From assembly GCF_003696305.1 (NCBI RefSeq), contig NZ_RFFK01000002.1, forward strand, positions 248,001-312,000: a stretch of 64,000 bases of DNA, in the 5' to 3' direction. Origin of the DNA: Pseudomonas sp. AOB-7 (lineage in GTDB: Bacteria > Pseudomonadota > Gammaproteobacteria > Pseudomonadales > Pseudomonadaceae). The position numbers and the translations under genes were made by a program. The notes beneath the pieces were generated by a model. The model made no database searches. It was not told where the DNA came from and worked only from the letters and a program-made list of their open reading frames with translations. This document shows positions 27,412-36,381 of the stretch, piece by piece; the stretch's first letter is position 1; every line of letters starts with the position of its first letter.

Positions 27412-27425
27412 CCGTAAGGCTACGG
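27412..27425. promoter_or_regulatory. CCGTA-N4-TACGG dyad, candidate response-regulator site 2
   Basis: CCGTA-AGGC-TACGG, inside TCCGTA-N4-TACGGA, lies between the divergent histidine kinase (start 27386) and D-serine ammonia-lyase (start 27539) genes. With the site at 25304 it brackets the two-component genes. Confidence 0.5.
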
Positions 27426-27538
27426 AGGCGTGACGGCGGTTGGGTGCCATCGGCTTGCTCGGCGCCGGGATTTGCGCCATAAGCTCGACACGTGCGCGAC
27501 GCCTCCGTCCTCGCGCAGAGCTGTCGACAGGAACAACG

Positions 27539-28888
27539 ATGATTCACGGCAAAACCCTCGCTGCCTGGTACGCCAGTCACCCGCTGCTCAAGGAGCTGGT
27601 TGCGCTGCGCGAAACTGCCTGGTTCAACCCGGCCAGCGCGCCGGTCGCCGAGGCCCTGGCCGACGTGGGGCTGGGCGCGGCGGATGTCGCCCAGGCCAGC
27701 GCGCGGCTGCAGCGCTTCGCTCCCTACCTGGCCAAGGTATTTCCGCAAACCGCCGCCAGCGGCGGGATCATCGAGTCGGCAATCCGGCCGCTGCCCAGGC
27801 TGCACCAGCGGTTGCTGGACGAGGCCAGCCTGCCTGGCAGCGGCTCGCTGTGGCTCAAGCTGGACAGCGAACTGCCCATATCCGGTTCGATCAAGGCGCG
27901 CGGCGGCATCCACGAGGTGCTCAAGCACGCCGAGGATCTGGCCCTGCAGGCCGGCCTGATTCGCCTCGACGACAACTACGAGGCCCTGGCCAGCGCTGCC
28001 GCGCGGCAGTTCTTCGGCCGCTACAAGGTGGCGGTGGGCTCCACCGGCAACCTCGGCCTGTCGATCGGCATCATCAGCGCCAAGCTCGGCTTTCAGGCCT
28101 GCGTGCACATGTCGTCGGATGCGCGGCAATGGAAGAAGGACAAGCTGCGGGCCAATGGCGTGACGGTGGTCGAGTACGCAGCGGACTACAGCGTCGCGGT
28201 GGAGCAGGGCCGCCGCCAGGCCGCGGCCGACCCGAGCTGCTATTTCGTCGACGACGAGAACTCGCCGCAGCTGTTTCTCGGCTATGCCGTCGCCGCGGAG
28301 CGCCTGGAGCGGCAGTTCGCCGAGGCCGGGGTGGTGGTCGATGGCGATCATCCGCTGTTCGTCTACCTGCCCTGTGGCGTCGGCGGTGGCCCCGGCGGCG
28401 TCGCCTTCGGCCTCAAGCTGGTGTTCGGCGATGCGGTGCACTGCATCTTCGCCGAGCCGACCCATTCGCCCTGCATGCTGCTGGGGGTGTACACCGGGCT
28501 GCACGACGCGGTCAGCGTTCAGGACTTCGGCATCGACAACCTCACCGCGGCCGACGGCCTGGCGGTGGGCCGGCCCTCCGGCTTCGTCGGCAGGGCGATG
28601 CAGCGGCTGATCGACGGCTACTACACGGTCACGGACGAGGAGCTGTACCGGCTCCTGGCCATCGCCCATCAGGAGGAGCGGGTGCGCCTGGAGCCCTCGG
28701 CCCTGGCGGGGGCGCCGGGGATGCTTAGGGTGCTGGGCGCCGACGCCTACCTCGACCGCATCGGTGTCGCCGCGACGCAGCTGGCGAACGCCACGCACCT
28801 GATCTGGGGAACCGGCGGCAGCATGGTGCCGGACGCGGAATTCGCCGCCTATGTCGACCGAGGCCGCGGCCTGCAGCGGCGCCGCTGA
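27539..28888 (+). CDS. dsdA: D-serine ammonia-lyase (D-serine dehydratase)
   Basis: PLP enzyme of 449 residues converting D-serine to pyruvate and ammonia. Length and sequence fit DsdA. The PLP lysine is in SGSIKARGG near residue 120 and the phosphate-binding glycine loop is [14 protein letters not shown] near 280. AGGA precedes the ATG. No dsdC or dsdX is present. It is instead divergent from the DctB/FixJ pair with a candidate operator between, which suggests regulation by that pair. The relation to the tricarboxylate genes is unclear. Confidence 0.92.
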   Translation: MIHGKTLAAWYASHPLLKELVALRETAWFNPASAPVAEALADVGLGAADVAQASARLQRFAPYLAKVFPQTAASGGIIESAIRPLPRLHQRLLDEASLPGSGSLWLKLDSELPISGSIKARGGIHEVLKHAEDLALQAGLIRLDDNYEALASAAARQFFGRYKVAVGSTGNLGLSIGIISAKLGFQACVHMSSDARQWKKDKLRANGVTVVEYAADYSVAVEQGRRQAAADPSCYFVDDENSPQLFLGYAVAAERLERQFAEAGVVVDGDHPLFVYLPCGVGGGPGGVAFGLKLVFGDAVHCIFAEPTHSPCMLLGVYTGLHDAVSVQDFGIDNLTAADGLAVGRPSGFVGRAMQRLIDGYYTVTDEELYRLLAIAHQEERVRLEPSALAGAPGMLRVLGADAYLDRIGVAATQLANATHLIWGTGGSMVPDAEFAAYVDRGRGLQRRR

Positions 28889-29018
28889 CGCTCGCCGCCC
28901 GCGGGCGAGCCATTGCAGGGTGTTATGGCAGGCATGCGCCTCTGATATTGGCGCGGGCGCCGAGGCCGCCCTAGAGTCGGGCGCGACCGACTCCAACAAG
29001 AACAGCACGGAACTTTCC

Positions 29019-30983
29019 ATGACTACTTTCCGCCTCAGCGCCCTCGCCCTGGCGCTCGCTTTTTCCGCCGCGGTGCAGGCCGACGCGGCGACGGCCAAGC
29101 CGGCCAGCGACAGCACCCGCACGCTCAACCAGGCCTGGCTGCAACGCCTGCCGTTCGAGGACCAGACCAGCTTCGCGGATGCCCGGCGCGGCCTGATCGA
29201 GGCCTTCGCCGGCCGCGTCGAGAACGCCAAGGGCCAGGTGGTGTGGGATCGCATGGCCTACAACTTCCTCGACGGCAACGCTGCGCCGGCCAGCGTCAAT
29301 CCCAGCCTGTGGCGCATGGCGCAGCTCAACAACATCGCCGGCCTGTTCGAGGTGCGCGAACGCATCTACCAGATTCGCGGCATGGACCTGTCCAACATGA
29401 CCATCATCGAGGGCGACAGCGGGCTGATCCTGATCGACCCGCTGATCAGCGCCGAGACCGCCCGCGCCGGGCTCGAGCTGTACTACCGGCACCGCCCGCG
29501 CAAGCCGGTGCGGGCGGTGATCTACAGCCATTCGCACGTCGACCATTTCGGCGGCGTGCGCGGGGTGATCGACGAGGCCGACGTCAAGGCCGGCAAGGTG
29601 CGGGTGATCGCGCCTGAGGGCTTCTACGAGCATGCGGTCAGCGAGAACGTACTGGCCGGGCCGGCGATGATGCGCCGCGCGCAGTACATGTACGGCTCGC
29701 TGCTGCCGCGCGGCGAGCGCGGCCAGGTGGATGCCGGCCTGGGCAAGAGCACCCCGGTCAATGCCACGGTGACCCTGATCGCGCCCAGCGAGCTGATCGC
29801 CCAGCCGCTGGAGACCCGCAGCATCGACGGCGTCGAGATCGAATTCCAGCTCACCCCCGGCACCGAGGCGCCGGCGGAGATGAACCTGTACTTCCCGCAG
29901 TTCAAGACCCTGTGCATGGCCGAGAACGCCACCCACACCCAGCACAACGTGCTGACCCTGCGCGGCGCGCTGGTGCGCGATCCGAAGATCTGGTCGCACT
30001 ACCTGGGCGAGTCGCTGGCGCGCTATGGCGACGAGGCCGAGGTGCTGTTCGCCCAGCATCACTGGCCGACCTGGGGGGGCGACAGGATTCGCGAGTACCT
30101 GGCCGACCAGCGCGACATGTACGCCTTTCTCGACAGCCAGACGCTGCGCCTGATCAACCAGGGGCTGACCTCCACCGAGATCGCCGAGCAGCTGCAGAGC
30201 CTGCCGCCGCGCCTGGCGCGCAAGTGGTACAGCCGCGACTACTACGGCTCGCTGAGCCACAACGTGCGCGCCGTGTACCAGCGCTACATGGGCTTCTACG
30301 ACGGCAACCCGGCCAACCTCGACCCGCTGCCGCCGGAGGCCGCGGGCCGGCGCTACGTGGCGGCCATGGGCGGCGCCGCGGCGGTGCTGGACACCGCCCG
30401 CCAGGCCTTCGCCGCCGGCGACTACCGCTGGAGCGCGCAACTGCTCAATCACCTGGTGTTCGCCGAGCCGGACAATCGCGCCGCCCTGGAGCTGCAGGCC
30501 GACACCCTGGAGCAGCTCGGCTACCAGAGCGAGAACGCCACCTGGCGCAACATCTACCTCAGCGGCGCCCAGGAACTGCGCCAGGGCGTCAATCCCCAGC
30601 GAGCGGGCAACGGCGCGCCGGACATGGTGCGGGCGCTGACCCCGAGTATGTTCTTCGACTACCTGGCGGTGCGCATCGATGCGCTCCAGGCAGCCGACGA
30701 GGACCTGCGGATCAACTGGCGCTTCACCGACCTGGAGCAGGAGCATGCCCTGACCCTGCGCCACGGCGTGCTCACCCACCGCAGCGGCGAGCGCCATGCC
30801 CAGGCGGATATCGAGCTGAGCATGAGCAAGGCGCTGCTCGATCGCATCGCCCTCAAGCAGACCAGCTTCGCCCAGGCGACGAAAGACGGCGCCATCGTCG
30901 TCAGCGGCGAGCGGCAGAAGCTGTTCAAGCTGCTGGGCGGGCTGGAACAGCCGAAGTCGAACTTCAATCTGGTCACCCCCTGA
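29019..30983 (+). CDS. Exported alkylsulfatase, metallo-beta-lactamase fold (SdsA/BDS1-like)
   Basis: Hydrolase of 654 residues, about the length of P. aeruginosa SdsA1. A signal peptide (ALALALAFSAAVQADA) is followed by the metallo-beta-lactamase domain with the zinc ligands YSHSHVDHFGG near residue 170 and the acidic/His stretch MAENATHTQHN near 300. A helical dimerisation domain and a C-terminal SCP2-like lipid-binding domain follow. The family cleaves primary or secondary alkyl sulfates such as detergents outside the cytoplasm. It stands alone after dsdA, with 130 bp between and no clear operon partner. Confidence 0.88.
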   Translation: MTTFRLSALALALAFSAAVQADAATAKPASDSTRTLNQAWLQRLPFEDQTSFADARRGLIEAFAGRVENAKGQVVWDRMAYNFLDGNAAPASVNPSLWRMAQLNNIAGLFEVRERIYQIRGMDLSNMTIIEGDSGLILIDPLISAETARAGLELYYRHRPRKPVRAVIYSHSHVDHFGGVRGVIDEADVKAGKVRVIAPEGFYEHAVSENVLAGPAMMRRAQYMYGSLLPRGERGQVDAGLGKSTPVNATVTLIAPSELIAQPLETRSIDGVEIEFQLTPGTEAPAEMNLYFPQFKTLCMAENATHTQHNVLTLRGALVRDPKIWSHYLGESLARYGDEAEVLFAQHHWPTWGGDRIREYLADQRDMYAFLDSQTLRLINQGLTSTEIAEQLQSLPPRLARKWYSRDYYGSLSHNVRAVYQRYMGFYDGNPANLDPLPPEAAGRRYVAAMGGAAAVLDTARQAFAAGDYRWSAQLLNHLVFAEPDNRAALELQADTLEQLGYQSENATWRNIYLSGAQELRQGVNPQRAGNGAPDMVRALTPSMFFDYLAVRIDALQAADEDLRINWRFTDLEQEHALTLRHGVLTHRSGERHAQADIELSMSKALLDRIALKQTSFAQATKDGAIVVSGERQKLFKLLGGLEQPKSNFNLVTP

Positions 30984-31023
30984 GCTGCACGCGGCGCCCC
31001 GTCAGGGGCGTCGCGCCTGCCTT

Positions 31024-31317
31024 TCAGCGGCCTGCCAGGGCCGCTTCTATCGCCAGCACGCACAGGCTCACCTGCACCAGGCCGATGCCCAGCACCGTGG
31101 CGATCCTGGCCTGGCCGCGTTCCGCGTCGAGCATCGCCAGGCTGTGGCGATAGCGCCTGCACTGGCCGGCCCAGAGCGCCAGGGCGGTGGCCAGCGCCAG
31201 CAGCATCAGCGCCGGCTGTGCGCCGCGCAGCGCCAGGCAGGCGACCACCAGTAGCGACAGTTGGGTACGACGCCAGGCCAGCTCGGTGCGTTCGGCCTGC
31301 AGCCCCGCATCAGCCAT
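31024..31317 (-). CDS. DUF202 membrane protein (second of pair)
   Basis: Protein of 97 residues with a short N-terminal QAERTELAWRRTQL segment typical of DUF202 and three hydrophobic helices. It starts eight bases inside the end of the preceding DUF202 gene, so the two are coupled and probably form a heteromeric membrane protein. Function unknown. It is convergent with the alkylsulfatase gene. Confidence 0.75.
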   Translation of the reverse strand: MADAGLQAERTELAWRRTQLSLLVVACLALRGAQPALMLLALATALALWAGQCRRYRHSLAMLDAERGQARIATVLGIGLVQVSLCVLAIEAALAGR

Positions 31318-31693
31318 GCCCGTGCCACCCGAACAGCACCAGCAGCAACAACGCCGCCAGGCCGCCGCCGATCGCCAGCGCCGGCACAAGAACGGGCAGG
31401 GGCAGGGCGCTGCGGTGGCGCAGGGCACGCTCCACCGCCAGCCAGCGCAGGCAGGCGCCGAGGCTCAGCAGCAGGCTCAGCGCCAGCAGGCTGAGGGTGA
31501 TCGACAGCCGCAACCAGGGCGCGAAGGCCTGACCGGCGAAGGTTTCCACGGCGATGCCGCCGCCGAGCAGGGCCAGCGCGGTACGGGCCCAGGCCAGGAA
31601 GGTGCGTTCGTTGGCCAGGGTGAAACGCGGGTCGGGCTCTTCGCCGCCGAGCAGGGCTTGCGTCAGGGGTTTGCGCAAAGGAGGAGGGGTCAT
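31310..31693 (-). CDS. DUF202 membrane protein (YidH-like, first of pair)
   Basis: Protein of 127 residues with the DUF202 hallmark RFTLANERTFLAWARTALALLGGGIAVE near the N-terminus and three membrane helices. YidH/YidG of E. coli form a similar tandem pair. Function unknown. Its C-terminal end is histidine- and glycine-rich. Confidence 0.8.
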   Translation of the reverse strand: MTPPPLRKPLTQALLGGEEPDPRFTLANERTFLAWARTALALLGGGIAVETFAGQAFAPWLRLSITLSLLALSLLLSLGACLRWLAVERALRHRSALPLPVLVPALAIGGGLAALLLLVLFGWHGHG

Positions 31694-31748
31694 GGGGCAC
31701 CGGAAAGATCGGAGGCAGATTGCACGGCGAGGAGCGGAGCAAGGCGCC

Positions 31749-31866
31749 TGTAGGCGCGAATTTATCGGCTATGTCTGCGTTAAGTGTTGGCAAAGGCTCG
31801 TGGGCTTTAGCCCACCAGTGGTAGTCCGCGTGGGCTAAAGCGGATCGCCGCCCGGCCCAGCCTACA
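31749..31866. repeat. Palindromic intergenic repeat (REP/MITE-like)
   Basis: The 118-bp stretch is bounded by TGTAGGC at 31749-31755 and its complement GCCTACA at 31860-31866. Inside, GTGGGCT-TT-AGCCCAC forms a perfect hairpin (31800-31815) and GTGGGCTAAAGC recurs a little later. Sequences of this kind are scattered between genes in Pseudomonas chromosomes. It contains no gene. Confidence 0.55.
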
Positions 31867-31913
31867 AGGCTGCCCATTGCGCCTTACGCGGATGAACCTC
31901 GGGCGGCCGCCAC

Positions 31914-31950
31914 AAAAAAACCGCCGACCCACAACGGGCCGGCAGTCGGC
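31914..31950 (-). terminator. Rho-independent terminator of the DUF1302-DUF1329 unit
   Basis: On the minus strand, GCCGAC and GTCGGC pair across the loop and are followed by CG and a run of seven T, just beyond the DUF1329 stop at 31958. This is a textbook terminator. Confidence 0.85.
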
Positions 31951-31957
31951 TAAAGCA

Positions 31958-33328
31958 TCAGCGCAGGCCCTTGCTGCGCAGGGCGCCCGGCGAGTAGTCG
32001 GAGGCGCTGGCGCGGTAGCTGAAGTCGAACGGCTGGCGCTGTTCGTTGACCAGGCCCGAGGCCAGATAGCGGCCGTTGTTGAGGTCGTAGGTCACTTCCA
32101 TGGCGTTGACCGCGGCCTGCCCGATCGGGTGGTAGAAGCTGTGCGCCTCGCCGATGCGCCAGAGCTCGCCGCGGTTGTCGTAGTGGTCGGCGGCGAGGAT
32201 CGCCCAGGTGTCCTCGTCGATGAAGTAATGGCGCTTGCTGTAGATATGGCGCATGCCCGGTTTCAGGGTGGCGACCACCTCCCAGACCCGATGCAGCTCG
32301 TAGCGGGTGGCCTCGGGGGCGACGTGGCCGGGCTGGATCAGCGCCTCGTAGCTGCGCTCGGGCGAGGCTAGGCGGTAGCTGTTGTAGGGCACGTAGAGGG
32401 TCTTCTTGCCGACCAGCTGCCAGTCGTAGCGGTCGGGCGCGCCGTTGAACATGTCGCGGCCGTCGGCGGTGCGCAGGCCGGCGGTGGTCGGCCCGGCGCT
32501 GTCGTAGGCCACGCTCGGCGCGCGCCGCACGCGGCGCTGGCCGGCGCTGTAGACCCAGGACAGACGCGGCTCGGCGACCTGGTCGAGGGTCTCGTGCACC
32601 AGCACCACCTCGCCGACCATGCGCGCCGGCGCGGTGAGCTTGTGGCTGTAGTAGTAGAGGATGTTGCGCGCCTTGTCGGGCGCCTGGCCCTGCACCGCCT
32701 CGCCACGGGTGAAGTACTGCTGGGTGGTCATGACGGTGTAGGCGCCGTCCTTCTGCGGCGCGGCACTGTCGGTGATCAGGCTGAAGCTGGGGTTGCGGTT
32801 GCGCGTGAGGTGGTTCCACAGCACTTCCAGGCCGTTCTGCGGAATGGGAAAGGCCACCACGCCGGCGAAACCTTCCACGCCGTTGCCGCCATTGCTCAGC
32901 TTGGCGTTGACCGCGTTGCGCGCGGCCGCCTGGGCCACGGACTCGGAGACCGCCACGCTGCGGTGGCTGGGGTAGACCGGCAGCCGGTAGCTGTCCGGGA
33001 AACGCCGGAGCAGGGCGATCTGGCCGGGACTGAGGTGCTCCTGGTGCTGGGTGTAGTTGCTCGCATCGATGGTCAGCAGCGGCTGTTCATCGGCGAACGG
33101 ATCGGCCGGTATGCCGTTGGCCAGCAGCCTCAGGTTGGCCTTGGCCAGGCCGCCGTCCCAGGCGGGGATGCGCCCGTCGGCACTGGCGGCGCGCTCGGCG
33201 CCGATGGGGGTCAGGGTGGTTTGCAGCTGCGCCGCTTGTTCGGCGGTCACGGCTGCCAGGGCCGAGCCGGCCAGCAGCAGGGTGCAGAGCAGGGCGCCGC
33301 CGCGCAGCAGGGTTTTGGTGTGGTTCAT
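31958..33328 (-). CDS. DUF1329 family exported protein
   Basis: Protein of 456 residues with a signal peptide (LCTLLLAGSALA-AVT) and the DUF1329 body (GAERAASADGRIPAWDGG near the N-terminus and RRVRRAPSVAYD in the middle). DUF1329 proteins are LolB-like envelope proteins that almost always accompany DUF1302 outer-membrane proteins, as here, and clusters for hydrophobic-compound metabolism. It follows the DUF1302 gene by 12 bp and ends at a strong terminator. Function not established. Confidence 0.87.
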   Translation of the reverse strand: MNHTKTLLRGGALLCTLLLAGSALAAVTAEQAAQLQTTLTPIGAERAASADGRIPAWDGGLAKANLRLLANGIPADPFADEQPLLTIDASNYTQHQEHLSPGQIALLRRFPDSYRLPVYPSHRSVAVSESVAQAAARNAVNAKLSNGGNGVEGFAGVVAFPIPQNGLEVLWNHLTRNRNPSFSLITDSAAPQKDGAYTVMTTQQYFTRGEAVQGQAPDKARNILYYYSHKLTAPARMVGEVVLVHETLDQVAEPRLSWVYSAGQRRVRRAPSVAYDSAGPTTAGLRTADGRDMFNGAPDRYDWQLVGKKTLYVPYNSYRLASPERSYEALIQPGHVAPEATRYELHRVWEVVATLKPGMRHIYSKRHYFIDEDTWAILAADHYDNRGELWRIGEAHSFYHPIGQAAVNAMEVTYDLNNGRYLASGLVNEQRQPFDFSYRASASDYSPGALRSKGLR

Positions 33329-33340
33329 CAGGGACTCCGC

Positions 33341-35122
33341 TTAGAAATTGACGCCCAGGCTGATCGAGACGAAGTCGCGATCGCCGCGGGTGCCGTAGTC
33401 GCCGTCGATATAGTCGGTGTACGCCAGGCTGGCGTTGTAGGTGTTGTTCAGCGTGGCATCGAGGCCGAGGCTGATGGCCTTGGAGCCTTCGCTGAAGGCC
33501 GAGCCTTCGCCGGGGCCGTTGCCGTCGACGTCGTGCTGCCACGACAGGCTGGGGCGCAGGTCGATGCCGGCGATGGCGTTGGCATAGCTCCAGGTGGCGC
33601 GCAGCCGGTAGCCCCAGGAGAAGGAGGTGAGGAAACCTTGGTCGTTGCAGTGCTCGGGCGTCTTCGAGATGGACGCGCAGGCGCCGCTGGCGAGGATGCC
33701 GTTGCCGAAGGTGCCGTTGCGCCCGTAGCGCGGGCCGAACTTGCCTTCCAGGCCGCCGACCCAGGTGCCGCCGACCTCGCCGACCAGCACCAGCTGATCG
33801 GCGCCCATCACCTGGCTGAAGGAATGGGTGGCGGTGACCTGGGCCTGGGTCACCTCCTTGCGCAGGTAGCCGTTGAACAGGCTGTCGGCCTGCGCCGGGC
33901 GGATGCCTTCGGCGACCAGCGGCGAACGCGCGGCGTCGTTGAGCAGCGACTGGATGACGTCGGTGCCGTTGAACTGGATCGGCATGTTCGGCCGGTAGCT
34001 GACCTCGCCCTGCAGCGCCGTGCCGGTACGCAGGTTGGTGGAGAAGGTCAGGCCGTACAGGCGGATGTCCTCGGGGTACTGCACCACGTACTGCGAGGTG
34101 CCCAGGCGCAGGGCGTTGTCCAGCGCGTTGCCGAATACCGGGCTGTTGTAGTACGGACTGCTGATGGTGCCCAGATAGGGCAGGCGGCTGTGGTAGTTGG
34201 CCAGGTAAGCGCCGAACTCGGTATCCAGCTCGGCGGCGAACCAGCGCAGCGACAGGCCCCACTGGCCGCCGTTGCGGGCGTCCTGGTCCTGGCCGCGGGG
34301 GATGCGGATGCCCTCGTCGGTGAGGTTGACGCCGAACGGCGTCAGCGCCGTCACCGCCGCCGGAATGCCGGTCAGCACGCTGCCGACATCGAGGCCATCG
34401 CAGCCGTCGGCCATGAAGTCGTTGCTGGAGAAGAAGGTGCCGCAGTTGTCGAGCTGGGTCTGCTCCCAGTCCAGCTGGTAGAAGAAGTCGCCGGAGAGCG
34501 CGTCGCTGAGGTTCTGCGACAGGTAGAACATGTTCACCGGCACCAGGCCTTCCTTGACCTCGGCGCCGGGCCGGCGCAGCGCCGACAGGTTGTAGGGGTT
34601 GACCGTGTTGAGCCCGCCCTGGATGAAGGTGCTCTCGCCCCAGTTCACCACCTGCTTGCCCAGGCGGGCCGAGCCGGGCTGATCGGCGACGGCGTAGTTG
34701 TAGTAGACGAAGGCGTCGAGCAGCTCGGCGCCGGCCGATTTCGCCGAGCGTTTGCGGTTGTTGTCGACCACGTCCTTGAACGGCTGCTCGCGGTCGCGCA
34801 GCACGTAGTCGTACCAGTAGCTGCCGCGCAGGAAGGCGCCGAAGTCGCCATGGCGCAGCTCCAGGTCGTGGGTGCCCTTGAAGATGCCGGAGAAGGCGTC
34901 GCCTGCGCCGAAATTGCGCCGACCGTCGTCGCCGCTGGCACTCTGCATCAGCTTCGGGTCGGGATTGGCGGTGGCGATGCTGGTGCCGATCGACAGCGAA
35001 GAATCCAGCTGGGCTTCGAGTTCGCCAAACTGGAAGTTCGCCGCGGTGGCCGAGCCGATCAGGCAGCTCAACGGCAACAGCAGATAAGGGGGCTTGATAA
35101 AGCCCGATGCTTTGCATCTCAT
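33341..35122 (-). CDS. DUF1302 family outer-membrane beta-barrel protein
   Basis: Protein of 593 residues with a signal peptide (PYLLLPLSCLIGSATA-ANF), long runs of alternating strands and a C-terminal strand ending VSISLGVNF with a final phenylalanine, the outer-membrane insertion signal. DUF1302 proteins are porin-like. AGAGGA lies upstream; a GTG one codon earlier is an equally possible start. With DUF1329 it forms an envelope pair, presumably for uptake or export of the compound handled by the acyl-CoA enzymes downstream. A GGACAATRTTCG element lies 67 bp upstream. Confidence 0.86.
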   Translation of the reverse strand: MRCKASGFIKPPYLLLPLSCLIGSATAANFQFGELEAQLDSSLSIGTSIATANPDPKLMQSASGDDGRRNFGAGDAFSGIFKGTHDLELRHGDFGAFLRGSYWYDYVLRDREQPFKDVVDNNRKRSAKSAGAELLDAFVYYNYAVADQPGSARLGKQVVNWGESTFIQGGLNTVNPYNLSALRRPGAEVKEGLVPVNMFYLSQNLSDALSGDFFYQLDWEQTQLDNCGTFFSSNDFMADGCDGLDVGSVLTGIPAAVTALTPFGVNLTDEGIRIPRGQDQDARNGGQWGLSLRWFAAELDTEFGAYLANYHSRLPYLGTISSPYYNSPVFGNALDNALRLGTSQYVVQYPEDIRLYGLTFSTNLRTGTALQGEVSYRPNMPIQFNGTDVIQSLLNDAARSPLVAEGIRPAQADSLFNGYLRKEVTQAQVTATHSFSQVMGADQLVLVGEVGGTWVGGLEGKFGPRYGRNGTFGNGILASGACASISKTPEHCNDQGFLTSFSWGYRLRATWSYANAIAGIDLRPSLSWQHDVDGNGPGEGSAFSEGSKAISLGLDATLNNTYNASLAYTDYIDGDYGTRGDRDFVSISLGVNF

Positions 35123-35189
35123 CACTCATTATCCTCTTTGTTGTCGAGTGAATAGTTAAGTTGTGGGTGCGCTGTCGATAAGTTGGTCC

Positions 35190-35201
35190 GGACAATATTC
35201 G
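35190..35201 (-). promoter_or_regulatory. GGACAATRTTCG element upstream of DUF1302
   Basis: GGACAATATTCG here and GGACAATGTTCG at 40464-40475, ahead of the acyl-CoA ligase gene, differ at one base. Both lie just upstream of minus-strand genes of the same catabolic cluster, suggesting a shared operator, perhaps for the LysR protein encoded at 35410. Confidence 0.4.
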
Positions 35202-35409
35202 GGGCGAACGTTTAATTCGTCTGGCGATATACGGCAGGCCGCGAATTAATTGTTCCGGTGGAAAAACTTAATGTTTCGCGCGGTAACTCTGGGTAGTGCC
35301 TACTCCCTGGATGGCGGTGTTTCGGCGATACTAGGGGCGCCTGAAAAAGCCGACAAATAGTGTCTTCGGATAGTTGCCATAACGCTTCGGCATAGCCAGA
35401 GAGAACCGC

Positions 35410-36381
35410 ATGACCCTCAAGCAGCTCCGCTACCTGATCGCCATTGCCGAGGCCGGCAGCTTTTCCGCCGCCGCACGTCGCGCCTATATCGCCCAACCGG
35501 CCCTGAGCCGGCAGATCGGCCTGCTGGAGAGCGAGCTGGAGATGCAGTTGCTGGAGCGCCAGCACGACGGCGTGGCGTTGACCGACGCCGGGCGCCGGCT
35601 GTACGAGGTGGCCCGCTCGGTGGTGCAGAAACTCGATTCGGTGAAGGACGAGCTGGCGTCGACCCGCGGCGACCCCAGGGGCCACGTGTCCATCTCGATT
35701 CCGGCCACGGTCTCGGCGCTGCTGCTGCCGGAGATCATCCGCCGGGCCTCGGACAAGTTCCCCGGCATCAGCCTGACCATCTGCGACGGCCTGACCCGCG
35801 AAGGCGGCCAGTCCATCGAGCTGGGCAAGGTGGATTTCGGCGTGGTGCCCAACGCCGAGGAACTGGAGCACGTGATCGCCGAGCCGATCTTCACCGAGGA
35901 CCTGTACTGGGTTGGGCCGGGTTCGAGCGCCGAGAGCGGCACGCCGATCAGTCTGGCCGAGGCCGGAGCCACGCGCCTGGTGATGGCGCCGCGAGCCCTG
36001 CACCTGCGCCGGCGTATCGAGCAGGCGGCGATGGAGGCGGGGGTGACGCTCAACGTGGTCTACGAGCAGCAATCAGCGCCGGGGATCGCCAGCCTGGTGC
36101 GCCATGGGCTGGCGGCGACCATCTGCAACTGGCCGCCGCTGGAGGAATTGTTCGAGTCCACCGCGGCGCGGTTGATCATCGAGCCGCGCATCACCCGCAC
36201 CGTGTCCATCGCCTACTCGGTGCACAAGCCGCTGTCCTTCGCGGCCTCGTGCATGCGCGATCTGGTGCGCGGGCTGCTGCTCGATGCGGTGGGCGACGGC
36301 CGCTGGCGCGGCAGCCTGATCGAGCGCAGCCCGGAGGAGTCGGATCAGGCCCGCGAACAGGCAGCCGACACCGCTTCCTGA
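35410..36381 (+). CDS. LysR-family regulator of the acyl-CoA cluster
   Basis: Regulator of 323 residues with the winged helix at the N-terminus (SFSAAARRAYIAQPALSRQIGLLESELEM shows the recognition helix) and a substrate-binding domain. It resembles the nitrogen-assimilation/aromatic type of LysR rather than the regulator at 17100. It is divergent from the DUF1302-DUF1329 unit across 287 bp and overlaps the convergent MFS gene by 37 bp at its 3' end. Local control of the envelope pair, ligase and transporter is likely. Effector unknown. Confidence 0.87.
   Translation: MTLKQLRYLIAIAEAGSFSAAARRAYIAQPALSRQIGLLESELEMQLLERQHDGVALTDAGRRLYEVARSVVQKLDSVKDELASTRGDPRGHVSISIPATVSALLLPEIIRRASDKFPGISLTICDGLTREGGQSIELGKVDFGVVPNAEELEHVIAEPIFTEDLYWVGPGSSAESGTPISLAEAGATRLVMAPRALHLRRRIEQAAMEAGVTLNVVYEQQSAPGIASLVRHGLAATICNWPPLEELFESTAARLIIEPRITRTVSIAYSVHKPLSFAASCMRDLVRGLLLDAVGDGRWRGSLIERSPEESDQAREQAADTAS

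Noticed and set aside
32594..35155. Open frame of 853 codons on the plus strand across DUF1329 and DUF1302
   Set aside because: The composition is typical of a shadow frame; both opposite-strand genes have signal peptides, family motifs, proper starts and a terminator.
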